Source of the DNA: Solobacterium sp. UBA1761
GTDB taxonomy: Bacteria; Bacillota_I; Bacilli_A; Erysipelotrichales; Erysipelotrichaceae
Length of the DNA stretch: 35,457 nucleotides
Assembly (NCBI GenBank): GCA_002315565.1
Contig: DCHD01000058.1
Span: forward strand, 17,223 to 52,679
Direction of reading: 5' to 3'
The number at the start of each line of letters is the position of its first letter. Positions within the stretch are counted from its first letter, which is position 1. The notes under the pieces were generated by a model. That model ran no database searches and had not been told where the DNA came from. It saw only the letters and a program-made list of their open reading frames with translations. Below are positions 8,204-16,844 of this stretch, piece after piece. The position numbers and the translations under genes were made by a program.

Positions 8204-11200
8204 TCCGTTTGTCGTTATTATTGACGACTTTGGTTATAGGGATGTGACTATCGAAAGAAAAGAGTTCAATTACCGTACTCTTCATTTCTACTATAATAAC
8301 TGCTGGTTTATATCTCTTAAGGAAGATACGTCTTTTCTTGACGGAACCAAGCTCAAGAGAATGGAATACGGTTATTATGAAGCCTACCTTAATGACGGCG
8401 AAAGAATCAGTATTTTCGTATATGAAGACTCTAAAGGAAAAGATGAATATGTACTTTATGAAAAGACAGATGAGCTTTTTTCTAAAGATGCTGTAACACT
8501 GATTAATCCTATAGTTCACAGAAACAGTTTTTCACTCTTAGAAAATATTTTTTACACAAACTGCGATCTGGTTCTTGTCAATAATATAAAAATAAAAAGC
8601 AGTTGTGTTTTAAAAGATGGGGACAGAATCAATATTGCCGGAACTGTAATTGTCTGGTTTACCGGTTTTGTCTATATGAACAGTTTTATGGTTGAAAACA
8701 GTCTTGCCGTATATAAGCCTGTCTTTAACGATTTTCGTTATTCTTTATCACCACGTCACAATATTAGACCATACATCGATATGAAAATGCCGGTATTGAC
8801 CGTAAGTGAATTAGAACCGTTTTCTTTTACATACAGAAAAGAAAACATTTCACCAAGACAGTTTATACCGTCACTTATTATGTCTATGGCCATGGTTATG
8901 ACAACTCTTTTCAATTGTCTTAACATGCAGGAATATGACTCAAGGAAATTACTTATTTACATGATTATGCCTGCTGGTATGGTTATGTCGATGGTGCTTT
9001 GGCCTTTAATATGGGCGCTTTACGAAAGGAAGAAAGAGAAAAGGCTGAAAAATAAAGCAATAAGTGAATATCTTGATTATCTGGATAATTTCAACATAAG
9101 ACTGAAAGAAGACATCAACAGCTATCTTGAAGATATAAAACCGCATATACATAAAGATACGGATGCACTTTTCTATATCGATCATAATCACGAGAGTTAT
9201 CTGACTCTTTGTCTTGGGAATATCTGTCTTAAAAATGCCCAGAGTCTTTATTCTAAAGACAAAAGAATTCAGAAACTCTACGATACAACAAATGAACTGT
9301 ATGAAAGAAAAATACCTTTCATCATCAATCTGAATGATAAGAGAAAAGTGAATATCATTGTAAAAAAAGAGGATATTGAACAAGTATTTGAAGGAATAAT
9401 TACAGAACTGGCAGGTAAACACAATCCGAACGATATGAAGATTGCGATATATTCTGAAAATGATTCTTTACTTAACAATATCCGCTTTCTGCCCCATCTT
9501 TTTCTTCATACAGAAAGACTTATCTATAAAGACAAAGAGTCAATCAAAGAACTTGATTGCATCGCACATGAAACAAAAACAGTCCTTATCTGTCTTGGTG
9601 AAAACGTAACAGAAATCTCAAATGAGAATGTGATACAGCTATCCATAATAACCGATAAAGACATGAGAAATACTGCTGATCTGAATATTGAAATAATCGA
9701 TAACAAAGGATCTGTACTTGAGACAAAACAGACTTTTAAATATGAAAAGTCTGATAATAAAAAGAATCTCAGAAATATCATAAGATATGCAGATTTCAGG
9801 TACGACGATAATCCTGACAGTTTTTCTGGGTGGTCACTTGATCATGCAGACTGGAAAGACCACGACAATAGACTGATAGCTGAATTTGCCTCAAATAAAG
9901 ATGGACTGTTTTCGCTTGATCTGCACGAGTCGAGTGATGGTCCCCATATGCTTATAGGTGGAATGACGGGTTCAGGAAAAAGTGAACTCATAATATCGAT
10001 GCTTCTTTCTTTGGCCATGAGATATCCGCCTGATTATGTAAAGTTTATTATTGTTGACTATAAAGGCGGAGGCATAGCCCAATCCTTATGCACAGATTCA
10101 AAATATATTCCTCACATCTATGCAACAGCAGACAATCTTGACGGTGATAACCTTGAAAGGTTATTGATTGCTTTATCTCAAGAACTAAGGATAAGACAAA
10201 AGAAATTTAAAGAACTGTCTGAAAAAATCAACAGACCAATTCTGAATATTGATGACTACATTGAATATGAAAAGATGGCTCATCTGATTGTTTTGGTGGA
10301 TGAGTTTGGTGAACTTAAAAGAACAAATCCGGAACTGTTGGAAGAACTTGTTTCCTATTCAAGAATCGGCAGAAGTCTTGGACTTCACCTGATTCTTTCA
10401 ACCCAGAAACCATCATCTTCTGTCGACGAAGAAATCATATCCAACACTTCCATCAGGCTTGCACTTAAAACAGCAGACAGAAAGGATTCATCCGACATCA
10501 TCAAGACAGAAGAAGCTATGAATATCCACTCAAAAGGTGAATTCATTGTCATAACTGCAAAGGGTAAAACAAAAGCCCGGGCATTCTATTCAAGAAATTC
10601 CGGTACAGAAAAACATGAAACCATACTGCTCGATACAAACCTGAAAAAATTGAAGTCCATCAAAGACGAAACAGATGAAACAAGTGATCTTGAAAAGATA
10701 CTGAAGTCAATTAAAAGAAACAAATCTGAAAGAGAGGTGCTCGATTACAGATTGCCGAAAGAAAAAACAGTTGAAGAACTTAAAAAAGAATATAACGTTA
10801 ATGAAGAAGGAATCATTCTTGGAGAAGCAGATGATTATCTTAATGCAACAAAAAGAATACTTGTGCACAGCCTTAATGAAAATGCCCTGATATATTCTTC
10901 AAGAGTTAATGAACTTAACGGAATACTAAACAGCCTTAATAATAAAAATATCATCGTCATATCCAACAGAAAGATAAAAGGACTTTCTGATTCTATAACC
11001 TACGATGATGAAGACACCATTGAATATCTTTTTGAAAGACTGAAAAGAAACAGCGAAAGAAAATATCTTGTTATAGAAGATATCAGTTGTTTTCTTTCTT
11101 ACAGAGATGACTACATCACTCATATCATTGACCTTATTCAAAGATCGGAGGCAATAGACCTTATTCTTTTGTTTATCACGAGATCACTTCAGCTTCCTTA

Positions 11201-11726
11201 CAGACTTGTTGCTGCATTTGAGAAAAGATACATCATCAAAGTCAAAGACAAAAGTGCCGTAAATGAATTCTTCATGGTCAGAAACAGATACAAGGGTAAC
11301 AGTTTCTTTTATCAGGATGAACCGGTAAGTTATGTGCCTGCAAAGATTCCTGGATTGAACTTATCTTTTAAAAATGAATATTTCATTGAGACAATACCTG
11401 AAATCATAAATAAAGAAAAAGGCCTCATCGGTATAGATTACAGACTAAGAAAAAAACTGTATGTACCTCTAGACAAAAAGATACTGATTACTTCAGATGA
11501 CAAAGGTATTCTTAACTCAATAGAACCATTCTATGGTGAACAGTTTGTGATTAAAGAGTATTCAAGAAACATGAATACAAGTACATACAATGGAATTATT
11601 TATCTCGGTGATATCAGAAGACAGGATCTTTTCTTCGTGAATCCAGGTTTCATTCTTAAAGACAACTGCGCCGTATATTATGACGGTAAAACCGCAAGGA
11701 ATATTGTGATGGTGAACCATGAATAG
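8196..11726 (+). CDS. EssC/EccC-like FtsK-SpoIIIE ATPase, reduced, single intact ATPase site
   Basis: Motor ATPase of a type VII secretion system, 1176 residues (Firmicute EssC is usually about 1,480). Order: two degenerate FHA-like modules (about 1-75 and 95-165; DLVLVNN, LKDGDRINIAG), two membrane helices (about 225-242 and 253-275), then a charged linker. ATPase domain 1 has Walker A GGMTGSGKSE (Lys595) and Walker B LIVLVDEFGE (Asp702, Glu703), followed by HLILSTQKPS. Domain 2 (about 870-1050) keeps a Walker B-like strand (KYLVIEDI) but its P-loop position reads HSLNENALIYS, without GKT/S. Domain 3 (about 1075-1176) is short, with ITSDDKGILN at the P-loop position. Only domain 1 should therefore hydrolyse ATP. 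The start overlaps the lipoprotein stop by 8 nt. Assignment to EssC is firm from architecture plus neighbouring WXG100 genes. Confidence 0.88.
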   Translation: MNNPFVVIIDDFGYRDVTIERKEFNYRTLHFYYNNCWFISLKEDTSFLDGTKLKRMEYGYYEAYLNDGERISIFVYEDSKGKDEYVLYEKTDELFSKDAVTLINPIVHRNSFSLLENIFYTNCDLVLVNNIKIKSSCVLKDGDRINIAGTVIVWFTGFVYMNSFMVENSLAVYKPVFNDFRYSLSPRHNIRPYIDMKMPVLTVSELEPFSFTYRKENISPRQFIPSLIMSMAMVMTTLFNCLNMQEYDSRKLLIYMIMPAGMVMSMVLWPLIWALYERKKEKRLKNKAISEYLDYLDNFNIRLKEDINSYLEDIKPHIHKDTDALFYIDHNHESYLTLCLGNICLKNAQSLYSKDKRIQKLYDTTNELYERKIPFIINLNDKRKVNIIVKKEDIEQVFEGIITELAGKHNPNDMKIAIYSENDSLLNNIRFLPHLFLHTERLIYKDKESIKELDCIAHETKTVLICLGENVTEISNENVIQLSIITDKDMRNTADLNIEIIDNKGSVLETKQTFKYEKSDNKKNLRNIIRYADFRYDDNPDSFSGWSLDHADWKDHDNRLIAEFASNKDGLFSLDLHESSDGPHMLIGGMTGSGKSELIISMLLSLAMRYPPDYVKFIIVDYKGGGIAQSLCTDSKYIPHIYATADNLDGDNLERLLIALSQELRIRQKKFKELSEKINRPILNIDDYIEYEKMAHLIVLVDEFGELKRTNPELLEELVSYSRIGRSLGLHLILSTQKPSSSVDEEIISNTSIRLALKTADRKDSSDIIKTEEAMNIHSKGEFIVITAKGKTKARAFYSRNSGTEKHETILLDTNLKKLKSIKDETDETSDLEKILKSIKRNKSEREVLDYRLPKEKTVEELKKEYNVNEEGIILGEADDYLNATKRILVHSLNENALIYSSRVNELNGILNSLNNKNIIVISNRKIKGLSDSITYDDEDTIEYLFERLKRNSERKYLVIEDISCFLSYRDDYITHIIDLIQRSEAIDLILLFITRSLQLPYRLVAAFEKRYIIKVKDKSAVNEFFMVRNRYKGNSFFYQDEPVSYVPAKIPGLNLSFKNEYFIETIPEIINKEKGLIGIDYRLRKKLYVPLDKKILITSDDKGILNSIEPFYGEQFVIKEYSRNMNTSTYNGIIYLGDIRRQDLFFVNPGFILKDNCAVYYDGKTARNIVMVNHE

Positions 11727-11949
11727 TATTTATCTGACTTTATATATCGTCAGATATGACCGGTATATTGAATGTGTCTTTGACGCAGATACGACATTTA
11801 AGACCAATATTGAAAGAATGTTTGAAATGACAGAAACTGATTCCTGGAATTATCAGATATATGATCCTTTAAAAATGCTGTTTATAAAGAAGGATAAAAC
11901 ACCATCTGAATATTCTCTTGTATCCTGCAGGTGTCTTTTCGTTATGTAG
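11719..11949 (+). CDS. Small T7-operon protein, possibly YukD/EsaB-like ubiquitin fold
   Basis: 76 residues, start overlapping the EssC stop (ATGAATAG), hence translationally coupled. The predicted order is strand-turn-strand (YLTLYIVRYDRYIECVFDAD), helix (TTFKTNIERMFEMTE), then short strands around KMLFIKKDKTPSEYSLVSC. This layout and the closing pattern resemble the beta-grasp fold of YukD/EsaB, cytoplasmic ubiquitin-like accessory proteins of Firmicute type VII systems. No cleavage or conjugation motif is seen. The YukD assignment is inference from size, position and strand pattern; a structure prediction would decide it. Confidence 0.6.
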   Translation: MNSIYLTLYIVRYDRYIECVFDADTTFKTNIERMFEMTETDSWNYQIYDPLKMLFIKKDKTPSEYSLVSCRCLFVM

Positions 11950-11955
11950 TAAAAT
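11950..11955 (+). promoter_or_regulatory. Possible internal leaderless promoter -10 (T7 wall hydrolase)
   Basis: TAAAAT ends 6 nt before the ATG at 11962, and no Shine-Dalgarno sequence precedes that ATG. The same spacing occurs at nine other gene starts in the window. No good -35 was found, so read-through from the operon remains equally likely. Confidence 0.35.
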
Positions 11956-11961
11956 TAAGTC

Positions 11962-14598
11962 ATGAAATTTCTTACTGTCATATTCAGTATTGTCATGCTT
12001 TTTACGGGCACGGTAAGTGTAAAAGCTGAAGAAGATATCTATTATGTGGTCGACAGTTCAAACGGTCAGGTAATAGATGATTTTTCATCATACCGCAATG
12101 CCCTAAGATTCTATAACAAAGCAAAAGATGAATATGACAACCTGTCTCTTTACCAAAATGACAAGGTAATTGAAACGGAATATGCGATTGTCAGATTCAA
12201 TAAGAACGATGCCTGCTCTTTACAGATTGAATACAGTGATAATTCCTATATTAACGGCTGTTATGGGGAAGATGCTGCCTATCTTTATTCTGATAACGAT
12301 GAGATATATTTCATGTTGTCGGGTGCAACAGGTCATACGGATATTTCTAACCTGACAATTATTCCGGTAGATGAATATCCTGACTTCATCTCTGTCTATG
12401 AGAATATTGAAGGTTCACTATACCACAATGTTAAATCCAGCATCGACAGTGCCTACTATACTTTTTCTATTGAGCTCGACAGAAGTCCTGACTATCTTGT
12501 CAAAGATAAATACTACTACAGTTATGACGGCCATTATTTCTATGAAAACTACTGGGATATGATTGATGACTATAACTCTGATGGCCATGATCAATCAGTA
12601 AATAAAGAAGCCTACTACAACTATTATCAGTATCTGCCATTCAGAAGCGAATCAAACTACAGTTATGAAGAAGTAGAGGCATATCTCATAAATTTCTTGG
12701 GAATAAACGGAAGACTTGTTTCCTATGAAGACGACAACGGCGACAATGCCAATGACTATGTCAACAGGTCACAGTATTTTGACTGTCTTGAAAGTTTCTT
12801 TGTGTCTGAGAATATCTTTGGAGTAAACGCAATGAGTTTACTTTCTTTGTCAATGTATGAAAGCAGTTATGGAAAGTCACTCTCGTCCTATCTTTCAAAC
12901 AATCTTTTCCGTAATGCCGCATTTACTGAATCTAAAGAAAAGGATATTCAGAAATATGAAACACTGGCCAACTCAGTCTATGCCTATGCCAAATACTACA
13001 TCAATCAGAAATACTGCAATCCTTTAAAGGAAAGCTACAATGGAGCATTCTTTGGAAACAAAACATCAGGTATGAATGTAAGTTACAGTGCTGATCCGTA
13101 TTTTGGTGAAAAGGTTGCCTCAATCTATCACAAAATGGATAAGGATATGGGCTATCAGGACAGAAACAGCGAATGTATCGGTCTTGTGAGCGGGGATATT
13201 GAAGTATGCAGTGATGAAAAACTGAGTAATAGAATATATAAAGTAAAAGATGCAATTGACTATGCTTTTGCAGTGCTTGAAGAAACAGATATTTCATACA
13301 AAATCATTCTCGACAAATGCCTTGATGGTGACTCTTTATATAACAGGGAAAATGAAATTGGCTATATAGCAAAAGACAACGTGATACTGTTAAACAAAGA
13401 AAAGATGCACGAAGCAGAATACAGTGAATACAGTTTTGACTTTAATGGCGGAAGCATTGCCTCTTTAAAGACAGTAAGTTTTACATCCTCAAAAGATTTG
13501 TGTGAGATTGAACCTCTTAAGGATGGCTATGAGTTTATCGGCTATGTAGACGGAATTGCTGAATATAAGAAGATTGCTTCAATTACACTTGTGAGTGGTC
13601 TTGATGAAACATATGGTCCAGATGATTATCCGATATTGAACGGGGAAATTGTCATCTATTATGAAGACGGATCACACAGTTATAAAGAACTTAACAGTGA
13701 AATGATTGCTGATTTTAATACCGAGGAAGGCAAAGCGACCATCTTTTATAAAGGAGTAAGTACTCAAAAAGAACTCACCATAAAAGATGATACTTCGATT
13801 AAAGAAAAGGTAAATGCTTCTGTTAATGAACTGCTTAAGACTTACAGTCAGGATAAATATTTTGACGATGTAACTCTGGAATATGTAAAAGAAAATATCG
13901 CTTATGCGGATATCAGTTTCAATGAGATCAGAAGTCTTGATTTGATGGCCAAAGAAAAATATGGAACTTATCCTGCTTTCTATATCGGTGAAAATGACTA
14001 TGACCTCTCATTCTCCGGACTGGCTCTATCATTTGACTTCAACAAAAAAAGAGATGCTTATCAGCTTTATGATGATACCTATTATGTAAATGCCGAGAAG
14101 TTAAAGAATGATGATGAAGAAATATTGATGAAATATGCAGAAGGATATGGATTTACCTCGGTTGGGGCAATCGATCTTTCTTTCCGTTTCAATCTGAATG
14201 AAGTAGAACCAAATGCTCCAATCGTAGTTGAGGCCAAGCTTTTAGACAAGGATTCAACTTCAATCTATACTGTCTATCACTTAAAAGATAACGGTGACAT
14301 TGAAAAGATCAGAACCATTCAGTCTGATTCCTATATCCAGTTTATCGTCAGGGAATCTGGTGCTTATATTTTCCTTTCAAAGCCTTCAGCAAACACCTAT
14401 GCAATTGAGGATACAAGAGAAAACATCTCTGCCTACAACAATGGCACAGACAGTTTTACGGTGATGGTAGAAATACTGGTATTCTTTGCGATGATGTTAT
14501 ATATCTTTGTCGGTTTTGTCATTTATTACCGATTAAAAAATCTCAACACTTCAATATGGGAAAGATACTGGAAGCTGTTGAGATCTATGAGAAACTAG
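11962..14598 (+). CDS. Membrane-anchored glucosaminidase-like peptidoglycan hydrolase of the T7-like operon
   Basis: 878 residues. Signal peptide (FLTVIFSIVMLFTGTVSVKAEE), then a long extracellular part, and a C-terminal membrane helix (about 833-855) ending in a short basic cytoplasmic tail. Residues about 95-140 (GCYGEDAAYLYS, MLSGATGHTDIS) match the module found before Firmicute autolysin domains. Residues about 270-395 look like an N-acetylglucosaminidase domain: LLSLSMYESSYGKS places the catalytic Glu at 300, and SADPYFGEKVASIYHKMD closes it. A Big3-like Ig segment follows (about 555-615; VIYYEDGSHS, FYKGVSTQKEL). In S. aureus the EssH hydrolase serves T7 secretion, so a role in opening the wall for this apparatus is a reasonable inference. 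The stop overlaps the convergent rqcH stop in a CTAG palindrome; no terminator is visible. Confidence 0.78.
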   Translation: MKFLTVIFSIVMLFTGTVSVKAEEDIYYVVDSSNGQVIDDFSSYRNALRFYNKAKDEYDNLSLYQNDKVIETEYAIVRFNKNDACSLQIEYSDNSYINGCYGEDAAYLYSDNDEIYFMLSGATGHTDISNLTIIPVDEYPDFISVYENIEGSLYHNVKSSIDSAYYTFSIELDRSPDYLVKDKYYYSYDGHYFYENYWDMIDDYNSDGHDQSVNKEAYYNYYQYLPFRSESNYSYEEVEAYLINFLGINGRLVSYEDDNGDNANDYVNRSQYFDCLESFFVSENIFGVNAMSLLSLSMYESSYGKSLSSYLSNNLFRNAAFTESKEKDIQKYETLANSVYAYAKYYINQKYCNPLKESYNGAFFGNKTSGMNVSYSADPYFGEKVASIYHKMDKDMGYQDRNSECIGLVSGDIEVCSDEKLSNRIYKVKDAIDYAFAVLEETDISYKIILDKCLDGDSLYNRENEIGYIAKDNVILLNKEKMHEAEYSEYSFDFNGGSIASLKTVSFTSSKDLCEIEPLKDGYEFIGYVDGIAEYKKIASITLVSGLDETYGPDDYPILNGEIVIYYEDGSHSYKELNSEMIADFNTEEGKATIFYKGVSTQKELTIKDDTSIKEKVNASVNELLKTYSQDKYFDDVTLEYVKENIAYADISFNEIRSLDLMAKEKYGTYPAFYIGENDYDLSFSGLALSFDFNKKRDAYQLYDDTYYVNAEKLKNDDEEILMKYAEGYGFTSVGAIDLSFRFNLNEVEPNAPIVVEAKLLDKDSTSIYTVYHLKDNGDIEKIRTIQSDSYIQFIVRESGAYIFLSKPSANTYAIEDTRENISAYNNGTDSFTVMVEILVFFAMMLYIFVGFVIYYRLKNLNTSIWERYWKLLRSMRN

Positions 14599-16211
14599 AT
14601 ATTGTCTATTTCGATTTCTCTATCCTGATATGGATCGATATAAATCGTCTTATTATGTGTGTAGCTTACAAATCCCATCTTTGCACCTGGGATTTTTTTA
14701 ATATTCTTGACAGGGCAGTAATCAACCGGAACACTTGATGAATAGCGTCCTTGAGAATACCATGCAGCAAGGTTGGCACAGATACGGATAATCTTTTCGT
14801 TTGGTTCATCATCGTCCACTACCACATGGGCTCCATGGAAGCCTTTCGCATGAAACCAGGTATAACTGTTTCTTGCATAGTCAAATGTTACGGCGTTGTT
14901 CTGAATGTTGTTCTTGCCGAAAGTGATGGTATAGCCATCAACCTTAACCTGGTAGAGATTGATCTTCTTTTTGTTGCCAGGCTTCTTTTTAAGTTTTGTC
15001 CTCAGATAACCGTATTTAACAAGTTCTTCTTTGATTGTGTTGGCATCGTCAAAATTGGCAATGGTCAGCTGTTCAATAAGTGCTGAAAAGTATTCTACTT
15101 CACGTCCTGCAATTTCCAGCTGTTCATTTATATAATTTTGTCCTTTGCGTTTCTTCTGATAACGCTGGTAGTATTTACGGGCATTGTCTTTAATAGAATA
15201 CCTCGGGTCAAGTTTGATTATCTTGTCATAGATATTGACTTCCTTTAATCCTTTGACATTTAGATCACCATAGGTGAAAAGCAGGTCACCGTTTTCCCTG
15301 TCATCTTCTAGATTAAGTGCGTCATTTAAGGAAGCATTCAGTTTTTCAACTTTCAGTTCAAAATGTCTGAGTTCTTTCTTTACGAATTTGAAGATATCTT
15401 CAGTTACATTTCTGATTCTTTCTTTCTCATCAAGTTCAAAATACAGTTCATCAAAACCTTTATTGAGTTCATACTGTTCGGGTATAGCTTCAAGATGAGT
15501 AAGCGGTATTACGTGATATTCAAAACCGTCTTCATTCCTTGAAAGATACAGTGATTTTGATTCTTTTATCTCTTTTCTGATGTCATCGAGCGTTTCGCTT
15601 TCAAGACGGTATCTGACTTCTTTTTCAAGAGTTTTGGAGAATCCCTGAAGCTGCTTTACAAGTGATTCTTCAATATTGAAAGTTTCACCCGAGAAGAAAT
15701 CAATCTTGTTCTGTTTATCAGGAAGAGTGAATTCTGCACCCTGCAGGATTGTTCTTCTTGTATTCTCGTAAGGTGGTATCTTCTTTAGGGCGTCAATTAT
15801 TCTGTTGGTGTTGGCATCAACAAGAATCAGATTGGCATATTTGCCCATAAGTTCTACAGACAGTATGAAATGTCTTTCATCATACAGATCATCAAGCGCC
15901 TTGATGTGCATCAGAAGATATCTGTCATATTCATTCTGCTCAATTTCATAGATGACACCATTGGCGATGTATTTTCTAAGCACCATAACAAAAGTACTTG
16001 GATCGTTATGCGTTGCGAAGTTTTTATCAGACAGGCAGATGTGATTATAGACGGAATGAAAAGACATGACCATATTGCATCTGACACCTTCTGAATGGAT
16101 ATTGAAGACAATCTCGGTAGCGGATGTATCAGAAATACGGTTGATTCTGATAGGGAGTCTCGCATCCAGATCTTCTTTAATTTTGGACAAAATAATTCCG
16201 TCTAAAGCCAT
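14595..16211 (-). CDS. rqcH: NFACT-family ribosome quality-control protein RqcH (FbpA/YloA)
   Basis: 538 residues. RqcH binds stalled 50S-peptidyl-tRNA complexes and adds C-terminal alanine tails that mark the nascent chain for degradation; older annotations call it fibronectin-binding protein. NFACT-N runs from residue 1, with the essential Asp-Arg pair at 96-97 (NEYDRYL) and VELMGKYANLILVD. A long coiled coil follows (about 260-400), and then the NFACT-R domain (YTWFHAKGFHGAHVVV, IPGAKMGFVSYT). Gene order next to gmk matches the yloA-gmk neighbourhood of B. subtilis. The start at 16211 has no Shine-Dalgarno sequence; a TATAAT ends 6 nt upstream, giving a predicted leaderless mRNA. Confidence 0.92.
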   Translation of the reverse strand: MALDGIILSKIKEDLDARLPIRINRISDTSATEIVFNIHSEGVRCNMVMSFHSVYNHICLSDKNFATHNDPSTFVMVLRKYIANGVIYEIEQNEYDRYLLMHIKALDDLYDERHFILSVELMGKYANLILVDANTNRIIDALKKIPPYENTRRTILQGAEFTLPDKQNKIDFFSGETFNIEESLVKQLQGFSKTLEKEVRYRLESETLDDIRKEIKESKSLYLSRNEDGFEYHVIPLTHLEAIPEQYELNKGFDELYFELDEKERIRNVTEDIFKFVKKELRHFELKVEKLNASLNDALNLEDDRENGDLLFTYGDLNVKGLKEVNIYDKIIKLDPRYSIKDNARKYYQRYQKKRKGQNYINEQLEIAGREVEYFSALIEQLTIANFDDANTIKEELVKYGYLRTKLKKKPGNKKKINLYQVKVDGYTITFGKNNIQNNAVTFDYARNSYTWFHAKGFHGAHVVVDDDEPNEKIIRICANLAAWYSQGRYSSSVPVDYCPVKNIKKIPGAKMGFVSYTHNKTIYIDPYQDREIEIDNI

Positions 16212-16217
16212 GTCTCT

Positions 16218-16227
16218 ATTATATAAT
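16218..16227. promoter_or_regulatory. Overlapping divergent -10 elements (rqcH / gmk)
   Basis: One 10-bp block encodes both -10 hexamers: minus-strand TATAAT at 16218-16223 for rqcH (6 nt to its ATG) and plus-strand TATAAT at 16222-16227 for gmk (7 nt to the ATG at 16235). The two cannot be opened at once, so the genes probably share or compete for polymerase. No strong -35 boxes seen. Confidence 0.6.
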
Positions 16228-16234
16228 TATGGTA

Positions 16235-16801
16235 ATGAAAAAAGGATTACTTATTATCTATTCAGGCCCAAGCGGCGTAGGCAAATCAACAGTAAGAGAA
16301 GAATTCTTTAAAGATGAAACTTTAAGGCTTACTTACTCTATTTCAATGACCACAAGAAAACCAAGAGAGGGTGAAAGAGATGGAGTTGATTATTTCTTTG
16401 TCACAAAGGAAGAATTTGAAGAAGCTGTAGAAAGAGGGGAACTGCTTGAGCATGCCTGCTTTGTGTCAAACTATTACGGAACTCCCGTTGGTTATGTTGA
16501 AAAACTGAGAAACGAAGGAAAGAATGTAATTCTGGAAATTGAAATTGAAGGTGCAAAACAGGTAATGAAAAAAGTTCCTGAAGCAGTTTCAATCTTCATC
16601 CTTCCGCCTTCAATTGAAGAACTGAAAAACAGAATCAGAGGAAGAGGAAGCGAAACAGAGGAAAGTTTCAACGGCCGCGTAGAAACAGCCTTAAAAGAAA
16701 TAGCTCAGAAAGATATCTATAAATACCAGGTAGTAAACAGAGATATCAAAGAAACTGCCGAAGAAATAAAGAAAATTATACACAAAGAGATGGAAGCTTA
16801 G
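16235..16801 (+). CDS. gmk: Guanylate kinase
   Basis: Phosphorylates GMP to GDP with ATP, an essential step of purine nucleotide synthesis. The 188-residue protein begins MKKGLLIIYSGPSGVGKST with the Walker A loop, then the GMP-binding region SMTTRKPREGERDGVDYFF, and ILEIEIEGAKQV and FILPPS strands, all canonical. The frame is open from an ATG at 16229, but that codon lies 1 nt after the -10 hexamer and the third codon ATG (16235) gives the family-typical N-terminus, so I start there. There is no Shine-Dalgarno sequence. An intrinsic terminator uses the last codons of the gene. Confidence 0.95.
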   Translation: MKKGLLIIYSGPSGVGKSTVREEFFKDETLRLTYSISMTTRKPREGERDGVDYFFVTKEEFEEAVERGELLEHACFVSNYYGTPVGYVEKLRNEGKNVILEIEIEGAKQVMKKVPEAVSIFILPPSIEELKNRIRGRGSETEESFNGRVETALKEIAQKDIYKYQVVNRDIKETAEEIKKIIHKEMEA

Positions 16802-16813
16802 TTCCATCTTTTT
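16788..16813 (+). terminator. Intrinsic terminator overlapping the gmk stop codon
   Basis: Stem AGATGGAA (16788-16795) / TTCCATCT (16802-16809) followed by T's. The loop GCTTAG contains the last sense codon and the TAG stop, so the ascending arm is coding. Confidence 0.75.
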
Positions 16814-16844
16814 GAAGAATCAAAGAGTGTTTGAGGAGATTAAT

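Noticed and set aside
14570..14640. Possible terminator between the T7 wall hydrolase and rqcH
   Set aside because: Only weak nested pairing (GAGAAA/TTTCTC, TAGA/TCTA) and no T tract on either strand.
16229..16234. ATG at 16229 as gmk start; likewise 29483 for the transporter and GTG 31318 for the radical SAM gene
   Set aside because: These codons overlap or sit immediately next to TATAAT -10 hexamers and cannot be on the predicted transcript; the next ATG gives the family-typical N-terminus.
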